From Orobanche coerulescens (taxonomy: Eukaryota > Streptophyta > Magnoliopsida > Lamiales > Orobanchaceae): a stretch of 64,000 bases of DNA. The notes under the pieces were generated by a model. It saw only the letters and a list, made by a program, of their open reading frames with translations, ran no database searches and was not told the origin of the DNA. The position numbers and the translations under genes are program-made. Positions 1-10,987 of this stretch are shown piece after piece. The stretch's first letter is position 1; the number at the start of each line of letters is the position of its first letter. The stretch is from positions 53,020,358 to 53,084,357 of the forward strand of contig CM065801.1 of assembly GCA_033398695.1 (NCBI GenBank). Reading direction: 5' to 3'.

Positions 1-766
1 CATCATCTAACATGGTGAACCCGGACAATGCGACGCGTCCCTACCCCGTCACAACGTATACCGTCGAGGTTCGACATCCAACATGCCGACCCTAGGTAGA
101 AAAGTGCATACAAAGCCGCGGACGTGGAGTCGAATAAACCAACAATGCCCCGTGTAAGGACTCCTCCAGACCAAGATCGCCCTCCTTTCGTCTAAATACA
201 AGGCAGGCGCAGCCTAATGGAGGACCCTCACAATAAAGTGAGTCGCGGGATAGGCAATGTCCCTCACACATAAAGACACAGTTGTGGAGGTCGGTCCATC
301 GAACTCCGCGACCGTGCGCGATTCCTCAAAATCGGCAAACTGAGGATAGCTGACCAAACATACTATTTTTGCTCCCTTACTTACAATAAGTAAACAAAAA
401 CAAGGGGCAAAAGAGGCGAGCTAATCCTAAATGCGATCAGAAAGAAGGAACCGTACCCGATCGGCTTCGCTCAAACACACGCAGGACGATCGGAATTGTT
501 CGACAAAATTTACAAGTAAGAATTTCCAAACATGTCAATACATTCAAACATTCAGACAATCGGTCGGATGAACAAGACTTTGGAAGCAATCATACACATA
601 CTTGTAAAAATTCGCACGCAAACATTCAAAGGCGATCATACATGAAAAGACACAAGTGCGAAAAAGGAATATTTTATTCATAACAAAGACTCCGTACATT
701 ACGAAGCCCGAGGGCAATACAAAGAGAAAGCAAAAAATTATAGGTGAAAGGAAACAAAGAAGTCAC
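1..766. other. TAT-1 interior spacer, no gene
   Basis: This stretch lies between the out-of-window pol of a Tat-type gypsy element and its antisense gene. Only short frames without retroelement motifs are present. I see no repeat unit, hairpin or regulatory signal in it that I can support. Confidence 0.5.
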
Positions 767-3494
767 TCAGGGCCCCTCCGGCTGGTCTTCGCCCGCAGGA
801 GGCGGATCGGCATGCGCTCCCCCTTCGGCCTCAGGATGAATGAGTTTATCCGGAAAAGGATACCAACTCAAGTCGATCCCAAAGTCGACGAGGTCCAGGA
901 TCGGCAGAGAAAACTCCGGATGTAAAGGGTGCTCGAGTACATAGACTTTAAAGCTCTCCATCAAAGGACCGATCTCGATCCCCACCTTTTTGGCGGCTCG
1001 GACGACGTCGGCATAGGCCACGTAATAGGAGAACTCGCCGACGAGTGCCACATTGAGGTAGGGATCGGTCTCGATCGCCTTTAGCTGCCCTCTCAGCTCA
1101 GCGGTCGTCTTCTCAGCTTCTGCCAGTTCGACCACCTTAGCGGCCGTTTCCCCCTTGGCTTTCTCCAAGTCTCCTTTCGCCGCCTCCAACTCACGGTTGA
1201 GCCGATCCACCGACGCCTTCAGTACGGCCACCTCCTCCGGCGAAGCTGCATGCTTCCGGCGAGCTTCTTTCTCCTGGTCACGGAACCGATCGGACGTTTC
1301 CTTGGAGCAGCTCAGCTCTTGATTCAGTCGGTCGAGGTCCTGTTTAGCTCGTTTGGCCGTCTCTATATACTCCTTCTCCATAGACTGGATCCGGCTGGCG
1401 TATTAAATGTTTGTGTTTCGCGCGGCCTCGAGGTCGCTATGGAGGCGAGCAGAAGAATGTCGCCCCTCAAAATCCCTGGCAGCTTGGACGGCCATCGTCT
1501 CCGTCTGGAGAGCCAAGGCAATGGTCGCCTGCATGGAGTCTCCAGATCGCCGACGAGCGATCGCATCGAGGTCGGTCGTCCAAGCCTTGGGCAGTGAGGT
1601 GATGGCCTGCTGGACGTAAGTAGGGACGTCGAGGGACTTTTGCGGAGCCTTACTCGACAAGAAATCCAGCACCATAGGAGCGACGTCCGGGTCAGCAAGA
1701 CGGACCCTACAGCACAAACAAAATAGACAAAGGAATTAGAATATACCTAATTAAATTTTCCAGCTCGGAAAGTTCAATCCGATCTCACCTGTTGACCAGC
1801 TCAGGATCGTGGACAAAATAGGGCTTTCCCCGAGAAGTCTCGGCCTCAACGATTGCCGCTCTTTTCAAAAAGTCGACCGGGGACCTGGAGCCGGACGCCG
1901 AGGGCCTGGGACCAGACCCCTCCGCCATCGGAATGGAAGAGACGGGGGGGGCGGCGATTGGCGGCTCCAAAATAGCTAAATCCGCCTCATCCGTCGGCAG
2001 GGACCCCTCCGGCCTCCGCCTCTTGCGGTTGCACTGAAGTTGTTCCTCCTCTTGAATTTCCGGCTCGGCGACCGGCACCACAGCGGGCCTCACCACGGGG
2101 GCAGGGCGAGACTACGTCGCAGCAGCGCGACCCGTCTTCTTTCCCAGGTGAAGGCGACCGATAAGACCAGGATTAGACATGGCTATCTCCCGCGGTGGCT
2201 CGGCGAAGTGGGGAAAATGAATCTCTGCCAAAGAAGAAACTCAAACAAGTTAGACACCTACTTAGACATGGCGACCTCTTAGAGACGATCGTCACGCAAG
2301 AAAGAGTAGATAAAAAGTCATACCATGGGCCTTCAAGTGGCGAGGGTAGCGAAACAGTCGAGCTCCCAACCGGTGAGATTCGTGGCTGACTGATTGAACG
2401 TCTTTGTAGGAATCCGACAATGCGCGAATCTGCTCCCAGACGATCAAGAAATCGAAGGGGAGATCGCCGATCGCTGGAACAAGGAATCCTGCAAAAAGGG
2501 AAATAAATTAGATCAGTCCAAGGAGTATCCAAATAAAGGGAGAGTTGAAACCCTTACTTGGATTCCTCTCCCGAAAATTGGTGGGGATATCCAACTCTTC
2601 CTCCGGCGAATCGCTCGATGCCGATCTCCATGCACCGCCGACCCAGCACCACTTTGCCAGGTCGCCCCGAGCCTTGTTCGGCACCCCAAGGACCACCCTA
2701 CCCAGGCGACCTTGGATATGGTAGCCGCCGATCGATCCCTTCTGCACAGTCAGCTTAAAAAGATAATTCATCTCCAGCGCAGAAGGCAAGCGAAACAGCC
2801 TGTGACCGCCGAACAACGTCAATGTGCTGATAATTTGCAGCCAGGCGTTCGACGTCAACTGGAGAGGCGCCAGATTCCAGGCGACCAGCAGATACGAGAC
2901 TACGAACGGCAAGGGAAACCGCAGTCCGGCCGCCAGGGTCATTTCATTAATGGCGACCATACCCTCGGGAGGCTGGTCGGCACGTTTATTCTCGGAGGGC
3001 ACGTGCAGTGACACATCAGAGGGAATATGGTATTTGGCCCTCCAGCGGGTCAAGTCTTTCCGGGTCGCCGAACTCCGGATCTGACCAAGAGTACATTGAG
3101 ACGGGTCGGCGGCCCGAAACACCGTCCGCTTCACATGTTCGTAGGGATGAGCGGCGGAGTAAGCTTCGAAATCAAACTCTGGACAGGGCCCGGCAATCCC
3201 CTCCATAAGCTTAGCGAAAGCCATATAAGTGGGGCCGAAGACGCTATCCTTTTCCCAAGACAACCGCATCAGTTCGTCTTCTTCCACCGGCGATCCCCCT
3301 CGCTCCGCCGTCGCCGCAGATCTCGCCACTACGGCCTCGTTGAAAAGCTCCTCAAGCTCTGCGGGTGCAATCCCCGCACGAATAGCCTCAACGGCCGTTT
3401 CCATAGGGCTTCCCACGGGAATTTCCTCCCGGACCGGCGAAGCCGCGGCGGCGGAGGTGCTTCCGGTCTCGAAGGTCTCAGATCCTCCAGACAT
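767..3494 (-). pseudogene. Four-exon antisense gene of a Tat-type gypsy element
   Basis: This gene runs antisense to its host element. Exon 1 (3494-2558) carries the plant 'putative gypsy type transposon' domain (as in Pfam PF04195), seen as a tryptophan-rich block around residues 145-230 with the string INEMTLAAGLRFPLP. Canonical splice signals join 3494-2558, 2488-2324, 2224-1789 and 1706-767, and the phases match at all three junctions. The result is one frame of 826 codons ending at 767. Exon 4 encodes a coiled coil rich in E, K, A and L, then an acidic/proline-rich tail. Two nonsense codons break the frame: TAG at 2114-2112 (codon 405) and TAA at 1405-1403 (codon 614). Tat-lineage elements are known to carry extra antisense ORFs between pol and the 3' LTR. 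Their molecular role is unknown. The splicing is my inference from sequence. Confidence 0.8.
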
Positions 3495-3640
3495 ATTATA
3501 AAAAGTAAAGGGAGAAAGAAGATTTGTTTTCTTACCTAAAACCTAGGAAGACGATCGGCACAACAAGCTTCGGAATTTTCTGCAGAGTTTCAGCAAGAAG
3601 GCAAGGACGCGTGAAGAGTAAAAATGGAGAAGCCCTAGCC

Positions 3641-3650
3641 CCTTTTATAG
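3641..3650 (-). promoter_or_regulatory. TATA box of the antisense gene
   Basis: The minus strand reads CTATAAAAGG about 150 nt upstream of the start codon at 3494. The spacing suits a plant core promoter with a leader of about 110 nt. It implies the antisense gene is transcribed from its own promoter rather than from an LTR. Confidence 0.6.
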
Positions 3651-3924
3651 ATGAAAGCGGGGGTCTCTATGCAAATAGGCGAAAGTACGAGGACTGGAGT
3701 GCAACCGTCAGTGGGGGGACACATTAAATGCAGCCCTCGAATCCCGCGTATGCATCTTTTCGAGGGCACGCCAGGCGACAAGTCTGACAGACCGTCGGAC
3801 TCCCCCAATGGTAGCGTGACGCGTGTCTTTGCAACGTTTCGAGAGCCCGCCTTCGTTTCCCACTGCTCCCAGGGTAAAAGGAGATCGTCCAAATTTGAAA
3901 TCAGATCGCCTGATCATCTAAACA

Positions 3925-3938
3925 TTGGCGATCGCCAA
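3925..3938. repeat. 14-bp perfect palindrome next to the PPT
   Basis: TTGGCGATCGCCAA is a perfect palindrome about 40 bp before the polypurine tract of TAT-1. Related CGATCG or CGATTG cores recur in the adjacent LTR at 4080, 4096, 4117 and 4138; the last three are 21 bp apart. Confidence 0.6.
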
Positions 3939-3974
3939 CAGTACCAACTCACCCCGTGTTTTCAACATCGAAGC

Positions 3975-3989
3975 GAGCTGGGGGGCAAT
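3975..3989 (+). other. Polypurine tract of TAT-1
   Basis: The G-rich tract GAGCTGGGGGGCAA directly precedes the TG of the LTR at 3990. It would prime plus-strand DNA synthesis and fixes the element's orientation as plus, opposite to the 767-3494 gene. Confidence 0.6.
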
Positions 3990-4889
3990 TGTTGCGTGGC
4001 GATTAATACGCCTCGATGGCGATTGGCCTAAACGATCAGAGAGCCAACCATAGAAGATATACTCTGGGCAAACTCCCAGCGATCGGCACATACGGCGATT
4101 GTCTTTTGGTACGCAGCGATCGTCATTTGATATCTGGCGATCGTCTTTGATGTCCGAACCAGAGACGATCATCTCATGCCACGTATGGATCCAACATCCG
4201 TCAAAGTCGTCGAAGACCGAATCTTAGACGGTGGCCCACGTGCAGATCCACAAAGGGCACCGACATATAAGACATTTGACCCCAGCCTGTCACCTACCTC
4301 ACCTACCGACAGGGCCGCCGAAAGGTACAAAGTGGGTCTTCCCCGGACAGCGATTCAGGACGCATGCAGGCTTCCCATTAGCTCGCACAGCTGGTCGCCA
4401 GCAGCAGCCCCAAACTTTAAGGGAACAACCTCACGTGACGGGACGATCGGCCATCTTATTATAATATAGAAAACGGCGGTCGCCCGCGATCGCCGGAGAG
4501 GTCCCAGCAGCTTTGTCTCCTATAAATAGGAGGCTCACAACAAGTGTCAGGGAGGATGCGATTTTACCATGAATACAGTGCAAATTATACACAGAGAGAG
4601 AATCAAAGACTCATCTGGCAATAACTTATACATTCATACTGATATTCATATACACTTACCATACATCCCAAGCAAGGACTCACACATCTACATATCTGGT
4701 TCTTCCGGCAATCTACACACTCTACATCTTAGATAACTAGAAGTCTTTACACTCATTGTAATAGATTCTAACATTAATATTTGTACTCGACAGTATATTT
4801 ATTAATAACATCTTGCGAGAGCATTCAAGCCCGGGATTAACAACTCCGGCAAATATTGTTATCTATTTTTTCACGGAAGTGTTCTCGCA
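3990..4889 (+). repeat. 3' LTR of TAT-1 (right end approximate)
   Basis: The LTR starts with TGTTGCG after the polypurine tract and carries CGATCG-type palindromes and a TATA box at 4521. Its partner LTR is outside the window, so the right end is uncertain. A CA at 4888-4889 is one candidate and one near 4845 another. TEK-F sequence follows. Confidence 0.55.
4521..4528 (+). promoter_or_regulatory. TATA box in TAT-1 LTR
   Basis: TATAAATA lies in CTCCTATAAATAGGAGG, the expected core promoter of the LTR. It is downstream of the CGATCG motif cluster. Confidence 0.6.
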
Positions 4890-5082
4890 TTTGTTTGCTA
4901 TCCATCCATTCCAGCAATATCTATCTCCGGATAATATTTTGGGTAGCAACATACGTAGTACGTACGTTGACTTGCTACAGTATAATACTCGTATTACGTA
5001 CGTAATACACCCTGTATAACGTACGTAAACCCATCCGTTGACTCACCTGTCCACATATTCCGCCGAAATCCGCCGACCACGG
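4890..5082 (-). repeat. TEK-F 3' LTR fragment, left of GPR-1
   Basis: The piece contains TTACGTACGTAA-type palindromes at 4994 and 5017, 23 bp apart. The same palindromes resume on the far side of GPR-1 at 28084, 28107, 28130 and 28153, also 23 bp apart. I therefore read it as the U3 of one LTR split by the GPR-1 insertion. Its left limit depends on the uncertain end of TAT-1. Confidence 0.55.
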
Positions 5083-6211
5083 TGTCACGCCCCGAGAGAA
5101 ATGACCGACAGAGTGCTCGGACAGACCCGCATAGAGGAGTGCGAGGTCCAGCGGATCAACGTGCATGGGGCACGTTCGGGACTGCAAGGCCATGTGGAGC
5201 GGCACAACCGACTGAGGGACTTAGCCGTGTGGTGCGGCATGCGTGGATGTATGGCCGAGCAAGCAGGCGATCCGGGCAACAAAGTGCCCAACCGAGGGGG
5301 CAAGGCCATTCGGCCAGATGCAGGACTACCTGGGCGGCGAGACAAGGCACGCCGGGAACCGAACGGACGAGTGCAGCGGACAGGCACGCTGCTTCGGGAC
5401 AATGCGGGACAAGATGACGAGATAAGGCACATCCGAGGGCCGAGACTCGGACACGGGCGACGGACACCCGCGAGGGGTGCGCGGGAGGCGCTGGGCGCGC
5501 GCACGGGTGGCGCGCGAGGGATGCAGGGAGCCCCCTCCCCCTATAATAGGCTTAGCGGGATAAAGCCTTGTGAGTGCAGTGGACATTGGAAAGCTGAGGA
5601 GTCCACTGAGCGGAAGTTGTACTCGGAACATTCCAGAAACGGACCGAGATGGTCCAGAACGTCAAAGATTAATCCGGAGGCATGTGTGGAAGGCCGGGCC
5701 GGATCGGGTCGGGTTACATAGAGTTGGGCCGAGTCGTGCCGAGCGGGCTGGGTCGGATCGAACAAGCCAGAAAGACCCAGAAATATGTGGAAGGTGCTAG
5801 AGACTCTTGAATGAGTCAAAAGACTTGTAACTTAGTAGAGGTTTCTAGACATTGTGTAAAAACATTGTACTTAGAATTCTCTAGAGCATGTATAGTGTAG
5901 GAGGGTCTAGAAGCCTCCAAATGAGGAGGTGGAGGAATGTTCTAGGCTAGGATAGGTAGTATAAATAGGGGCCTTGAGGCTCAGTTGCAAACCATCCTCA
6001 AATCTCTCAAGATCCTTGGGAAAGCTTTGTAAGAGACATACTTGTAATTCTTTGCAACTTAGTAGAAGAAAACTTTCCATTAACCCATTGCCTCTGTTTC
6101 GTTGTGCCAACTTTCATACTTAGCCAAATTCGGAGAGTTTAAGGCTGACTAGCAAGAGGGTTGCAAGGCCGCACGACGCTTAGGAGCATAGCAAACTCTA
6201 AGCCTGTGACA
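5083..6211 (+). repeat. 5' LTR of GPR-1
   Basis: The 1129-bp repeat begins TGTCAC and ends GTGACA. It matches 8252-8816 plus 27494-28056 almost base for base. Frames seen inside it on either strand are LTR shadows. Confidence 0.9.
5960..5967 (+). promoter_or_regulatory. TATA box of GPR-1 5' LTR
   Basis: TATAAATA in GTATAAATAGGGG is followed by a purine-rich leader. The same context occurs in the related GPR-2 LTR on the minus strand near 46470. Confidence 0.6.
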
Positions 6212-6213
6212 AG

Positions 6214-6225
6214 TGGTATCAGAGC
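6214..6225 (+). other. Primer-binding site of GPR-1
   Basis: TGGTATCAGAGC is complementary to the 3' end of initiator Met tRNA and lies 2 nt after the LTR end. Confidence 0.9.
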
Positions 6226-6246
6226 CATCGTTAACCACACAAGGAG

Positions 6247-8130
6247 ATGTGCAAGACTGTGGGAGTCGACGCTAACGATCAGCAGGCATCATGGCCGACA
6301 GACAGATCGAGGCAGGCATCAATGTGGAGGATGGACGAGTCACAGAGGCTGACAAGGTCCGTACGTGGAGAAGTCCCAACTGAAGGGAAAGCCAAGCGTG
6401 GCAAGAGCAAGGCGTGCGGTGTGGTGCAGCCGCAACACGAGGAGACCCCGACACGAAGCCGACTTCTTGAGGATGAAGACATTCGGAAAATCATACTCAC
6501 CTTAGCACACCGCCTACCCGACATCGAGGACGACATCGAAGCTCTTGGGCAGCGCATCACTAACACCCAATTGAGCACGGAGGAACGCATGGGGACTCTC
6601 GAGAAAGCTGTTGGCTAACTGGAAGGGCACACATTGGGCCAGCTCGATACCTTCAAGAGGGAACAACTCTCGTTGCGCAAGGAGCTAGCAACGATCGAGG
6701 ATCATGTGGCAGCCAGCATCACGGAGATGCGCAAGCAGTATGCCGAATTTTGCGAGGTAAGTGCCAAACGTTTTGAAGATTTTTGTGATAAAATCTGTCG
6801 GGCAAGCAACTTGGGCACCAACTCAAATGGTGGACCGAGCTGGATCAATACATTTGGCGGGGCGAGGTTCGAGGGACCAAGGGTCGAGGTCCCCAAACCC
6901 AAGGAGTTCATTGGCAAGAGAGACGCCAAGTCAATCGAGGAGTTCCTGTGGCGAATGGAACTTTACTTTGATGGTCTGGGACTGACAGACGAGAAGGCCA
7001 AAGTACGGCAGGCTACACTATATCTTGCCGACGATGCAGCGTTGTAGTGGCGTCATCGACAGGCCGGTGTTACGAAAGGAACTTGCCAACCGATCGGGAC
7101 TTGGGACGAGTTCGTATCGGAACTCAATGCACAATTCTATCCCGAGAACACATGCTATGAGGCAAGGAAGAAACTTCGCGAGCTCAAGCATAAGACTACC
7201 ATTCGGGACTATGTTCGGGACTTTACATCGATCATGCTCCAGATTCTGGACATGACCAAGGATGATCGACTATTTTTCTTCCTGGATGGACTACCGAGTT
7301 GGGTCAGGGACAAAGTACAAAGCCGCGAGGTGAAGTCTGTCAATGAGGCAATCAAAGTGGCCGAGTCCGTAGCCGAATTCGAGAAGAGGAAGGATCCGCG
7401 AGCTAAGGGTCAAGCCAAAGGCGGGGGAGACACCCGCACGTCAGTACATCAACCAGCCCAACCATCACGTGGAAGATTCGGGACGAGACCGCAACACGAA
7501 GCGGACAAGCCATATAACTCGGGTGAACGCAGGGGCGCTCCCGACCATCGAGGATGCTTTATGTGCAGCGGATCTCATCGGATGAAGGACTGTCCGAAAA
7601 TGGGGAAGCTCAACGCCATGGCCGAATGCGAGGGGCCAACGATTGATCACACGGACGTGCAGCAGGTAAGCACGATCCAACAACTTAATTCTGTCGTCAG
7701 TGCAGGCAGCGAGGGACTGCGGGGAAGCAAGTTGATGTTCGTGGAAGGAACCATCAACCACCAACCCATCAAGGCCTTGGTCGACACGGGAGCTGACTAC
7801 AACTATATCACTGAGGCCGAAGCCAAAAGATTGGGACTACTTGTGCAGCCATGCAAGGGCTGGATGAAGTCCAACAACGGACCAGCAATGCCGGTCACAG
7901 GAGCAGCAAATGGAGTGCGAATCGTACTCGGAGACTGGGAAGGCCGAGTGCATTTCAAGGGCACCACGATGGACGATCGGGACCTCATTTTGGGGATGGA
8001 CTTCCTAGAGAAGAACGATTTTGCCTTTTTCCCACAAGCAAAGGTACTATGGGTGAACGGTCCGAACAAACCCATCTCTATCCCCTTGACAGTGGAGCAA
8101 GTTCCCTACGCAGCGATGACGACACTTTGA
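6247..8130 (+). pseudogene. gag-pro: Gag-protease of GPR-1
   Basis: This single frame of 628 codons encodes a capsid-type Gag (residues about 210-400, with the motif WDEFVSELNAQFYP), then a zinc knuckle C437-x2-C440-x3-H444-x4-C449. A retropepsin follows with the active-site triad DTG at D513 and a later GMDFL loop. Gag would form the virus-like particle and bind RNA; the protease would cleave the polyprotein. Two nonsense codons lie inside, TAA at 6616-6618 (codon 124) and TAG at 7045-7047 (codon 267). The frame also stays open after the final TGA up to the PPT, as in GPR-2, so that stop may be a third nonsense change. The product ends without any polymerase. The N-terminal start at 6247 is a choice based on the first ATG after the PBS. 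Confidence 0.85.
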
Positions 8131-8235
8131 TTTCAGAAGAAGTTGACCGAAGAGGAAATGCCGATATACTGCCTGGGATCAATGCGGTACATCGAGGGAC
8201 CGAGTAGCAGCACACGTCGACGGGGACGTCGACGG

Positions 8236-8251
8236 AAAAGGCGGGGGAGAG
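8236..8251 (+). other. Polypurine tract of GPR-1
   Basis: AAAAGGCGGGGGAGAG directly precedes the 3' LTR. The same tract precedes the GPR-2 LTR on the minus strand at 47352-47367. In both copies it is embedded in a conserved Arg/Gly-rich codon run. Confidence 0.75.
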
Positions 8252-8816
8252 TGTCACACCCCGAGAGAAATGACCGACAGAATGCTCGGACAGACCCGCA
8301 CAGAGGAGTGCGAGGTCCAGCGGATCAACGTGCATGGGGCACGTTCGGGACTGCAAGGCCGTGTGGAGTGGCACAACCGACTGAGGGACTTAGCCGTGTG
8401 GTGCGGCATGCGTGGATGTATGGCCGAGCAAGCAGGCCATCCGGGCAACAAAGTGCCCAACTGAGGGACAAGGCCATTCGCCCAGATGCGGGACTACCTG
8501 GACGGCGAGACAAGGCACGCCGGGAACCGAACGGACGAGTGCAGCGGACAGGCATGCCGCTTCGGGATAATGCGGGACAAGATGACGAGATAAGGCACAT
8601 CCGAGGGCTGAGACTCGGACACGGGCAACGGACACCCGCGAGGGGTGTGCGCGAGGCGCTGGGCGGGCGCACGGGCGGCGCGCGAGGGATGCACGGAGCC
8701 CCCTCCCCCTATAATAGGCTTAGCGGGATAAAGCCTTGTGAGTGCAGTGGACATTGGAAAGCTGAGGAGTCCACTGAGCGGAAGTTGTACTCGGAACATT
8801 CCATAAACGGACCGGG
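8252..8816 (+). repeat. 3' LTR of GPR-1, left part
   Basis: This matches the first half of 5083-6211 and is cut by COP-A at 8817. The last five bases, CCGGG, are the TSD of COP-A and recur at 27489-27493. Confidence 0.9.
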
Positions 8817-10625
8817 TGTTAGGAATATGCCCTCGAATGCCACTCAGGGGATGAGAGAGTAAGGGCATTATACTTGTAATTATGGAATAATTAATAAAAA
8901 GGCAATACGATTCATTCACTGTTTATTGTATTTCAATTGCATTCTTGACTTGGTAAACATTGAAGTGAAGTCCATGTAAATAAATCGAACATTCCATTCT
9001 CGTTATGGGATAAGAGAAAATGTACTGGAAGTGTTTAAAGTTTATTTACGTAAATTGTTCGCAAGTCAATAAACTTAAAATGGGCATTAAGTTTTAATAT
9101 GACTTGTATAACTGATGCTAGGACGTGTGCACGTCTTGATAGCATAGTTATAAGTATATTGGTGGGGCCAGTATACTCGAACACGACTCATACTCGATTG
9201 AGTCACACGGTATTCACTCTCGGAGAGTCGATGACGAATCGAAGGTTGTGATAGTATACGTGGACCTTTGACTTGAGGGTTGATAGAAGATGTGCTGTGA
9301 CGTTTAGTTTGTCATTAGAGTAGTTAGACTCATTTGCTTAATTCTTGAGTCGACCTCGAAGTGCGGACTATACGGGCGGTAGCGATCTTCTTGTACACCA
9401 AGAAAGGATTCTATCTCCTGTTAGTGAGCGGCGAATGTCTATCTGGTTAATGGCAAATAAGATCATAAGTCTTTGGCCAAAGCATTACGATATAGTCGTA
9501 TTAGATACACTATTAATCGATCGGTTTTGATTTGCATTAACACATGTATAGAGTTTAGTCAACATAGGGTTTGACTTTACCGTGACCGAAGACTTGGCCG
9601 GGACATCGATGAAGGGTCTATACGTATATAGTATTCACGACATAATGGTTGGAATGATCCCTTCATTCGTTCTCGATCGGGGTTTCTGATGCGGCCCGCT
9701 AAGCTGGCTAAGTCTTGCCCGCACTCATTAGTTCCTCCCAATGCCGGTGAGACGGACCTACGAGTCGCGCATCGGAGCGTTGACGGATAAATGTGAATTT
9801 ATTATCTCTCTATTAATATTAGATATTGGATATCTAATTATGATTTATTAGATAAATCAAAATAGCGGTCTTATGAATTAAAATTAAGTTACTGGGTAAT
9901 TAATTTAATTCATAAATTATATTTCTTAGAGAAATATATTTGTATTTGATATTATTAATTAATTAGATTAATTAATTAATATAAATACATTGGTGATTAA
10001 ACGGAGTGTATTTAACGGAGTCGTTTGACGAGCGTCCGGTACACGAGCCGAGTGACTCGGCTCGTTTTCTAGAAACTTCCACCATGGGCCACCTTCCCTC
10101 TCCCCACATCACATGGAATCATTTCCATGCATGTGTATGTGTTAGTTGTATTTTTGTTATTATGTGTTGACATTTTATCTCATTATTAGACATATTAATT
10201 ATATGTTTGAGAGATATATATTAAACACACATGATAACAACTATAAAAACACACACACATACTTTCTTCTTGAACTCAGTAGTGAAGTATTCTTGAGGAG
10301 AGAGAAAAAAATTTTTATTTTCAAGTTATTTTCATCTTAGAGGTGAAAGAAATTCAAGAAAAATAGAGAGAAAATTCCTACGGTAACTTCCTAGCCGTGT
10401 TCTTGGAGAGAACGAAGTTACGTCGAATTTTCCGGCAACTTCCCGGCGTGTGAAGTAGAGGCTTGAATTTTCGGTGCTTGGAACGAAGGGATTTCGTGTT
10501 CGGGACGGGATCGTGATCATCGTCTACATTTTACGAAGATTTATTTCAAAGGCTTCAAGGGTATGAATCTTTATCTTTGTATTTATTTTTTCGTATATAC
10601 GTTACTTGATCGATCCTGTTTGGGA
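8817..10625 (+). repeat. 5' LTR of COP-A, left part
   Basis: This matches 25619-27430. The LTR resumes after TEK-B at 19954 and ends at 20003. Bases 10621-10625 are the TSD TGGGA of TEK-B, repeated at 19949-19953. TATAAATAC near 9980 is the likely core promoter. Confidence 0.9.
10043..10065 (+). other. Perfect stem-loop in COP-A 5' LTR
   Basis: ACGAGCCGAG and CTCGGCTCGT form 10-bp arms around a TGA loop. It lies about 60 nt downstream of the likely TATA box, so it would sit near the 5' end of the genomic RNA. Confidence 0.7.
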
Positions 10626-10987
10626 TGTAACACCCCCAAATCCTATTGGGTTATTACAGTGCCGTGGACCCCACACCAGGAGATCCACCAGACAAACATG
10701 ACTATAATACATTAAATTAAACAACAAGGGAAAATCATAGTCCCTACCATGATATCCGACACAATATTCCGATAAGGAATTTCAACGACAAAAGTGGCCT
10801 ACATGGCCAAAATGAAATACAACAGCATCCACGAACATCTGTTCGGGTAATACAACACGACAACAACTGACAAGACCGGAGTACACTCCAACTGACTGAC
10901 CAACAATGAACAACTCGGACTAGTATCGCTCGAATGCCTCGTCGCCAACGTCATGCCCCTGTGTCTCAACTCTCTCCTCGCAAGCAC

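Noticed and set aside
4948..5028. ACGTACGT repeats as a centromere or telomere satellite
   Set aside because: Only a few copies occur, 23 bp apart, and they continue on the other side of GPR-1 as part of an LTR.
5038..5721. 227-codon ORF and antisense ORFs in GPR-1 LTR (repeated at 8143-8862)
   Set aside because: They lie within LTR sequence, cross the LTR boundary, and are shifted or differ between the two LTR copies.
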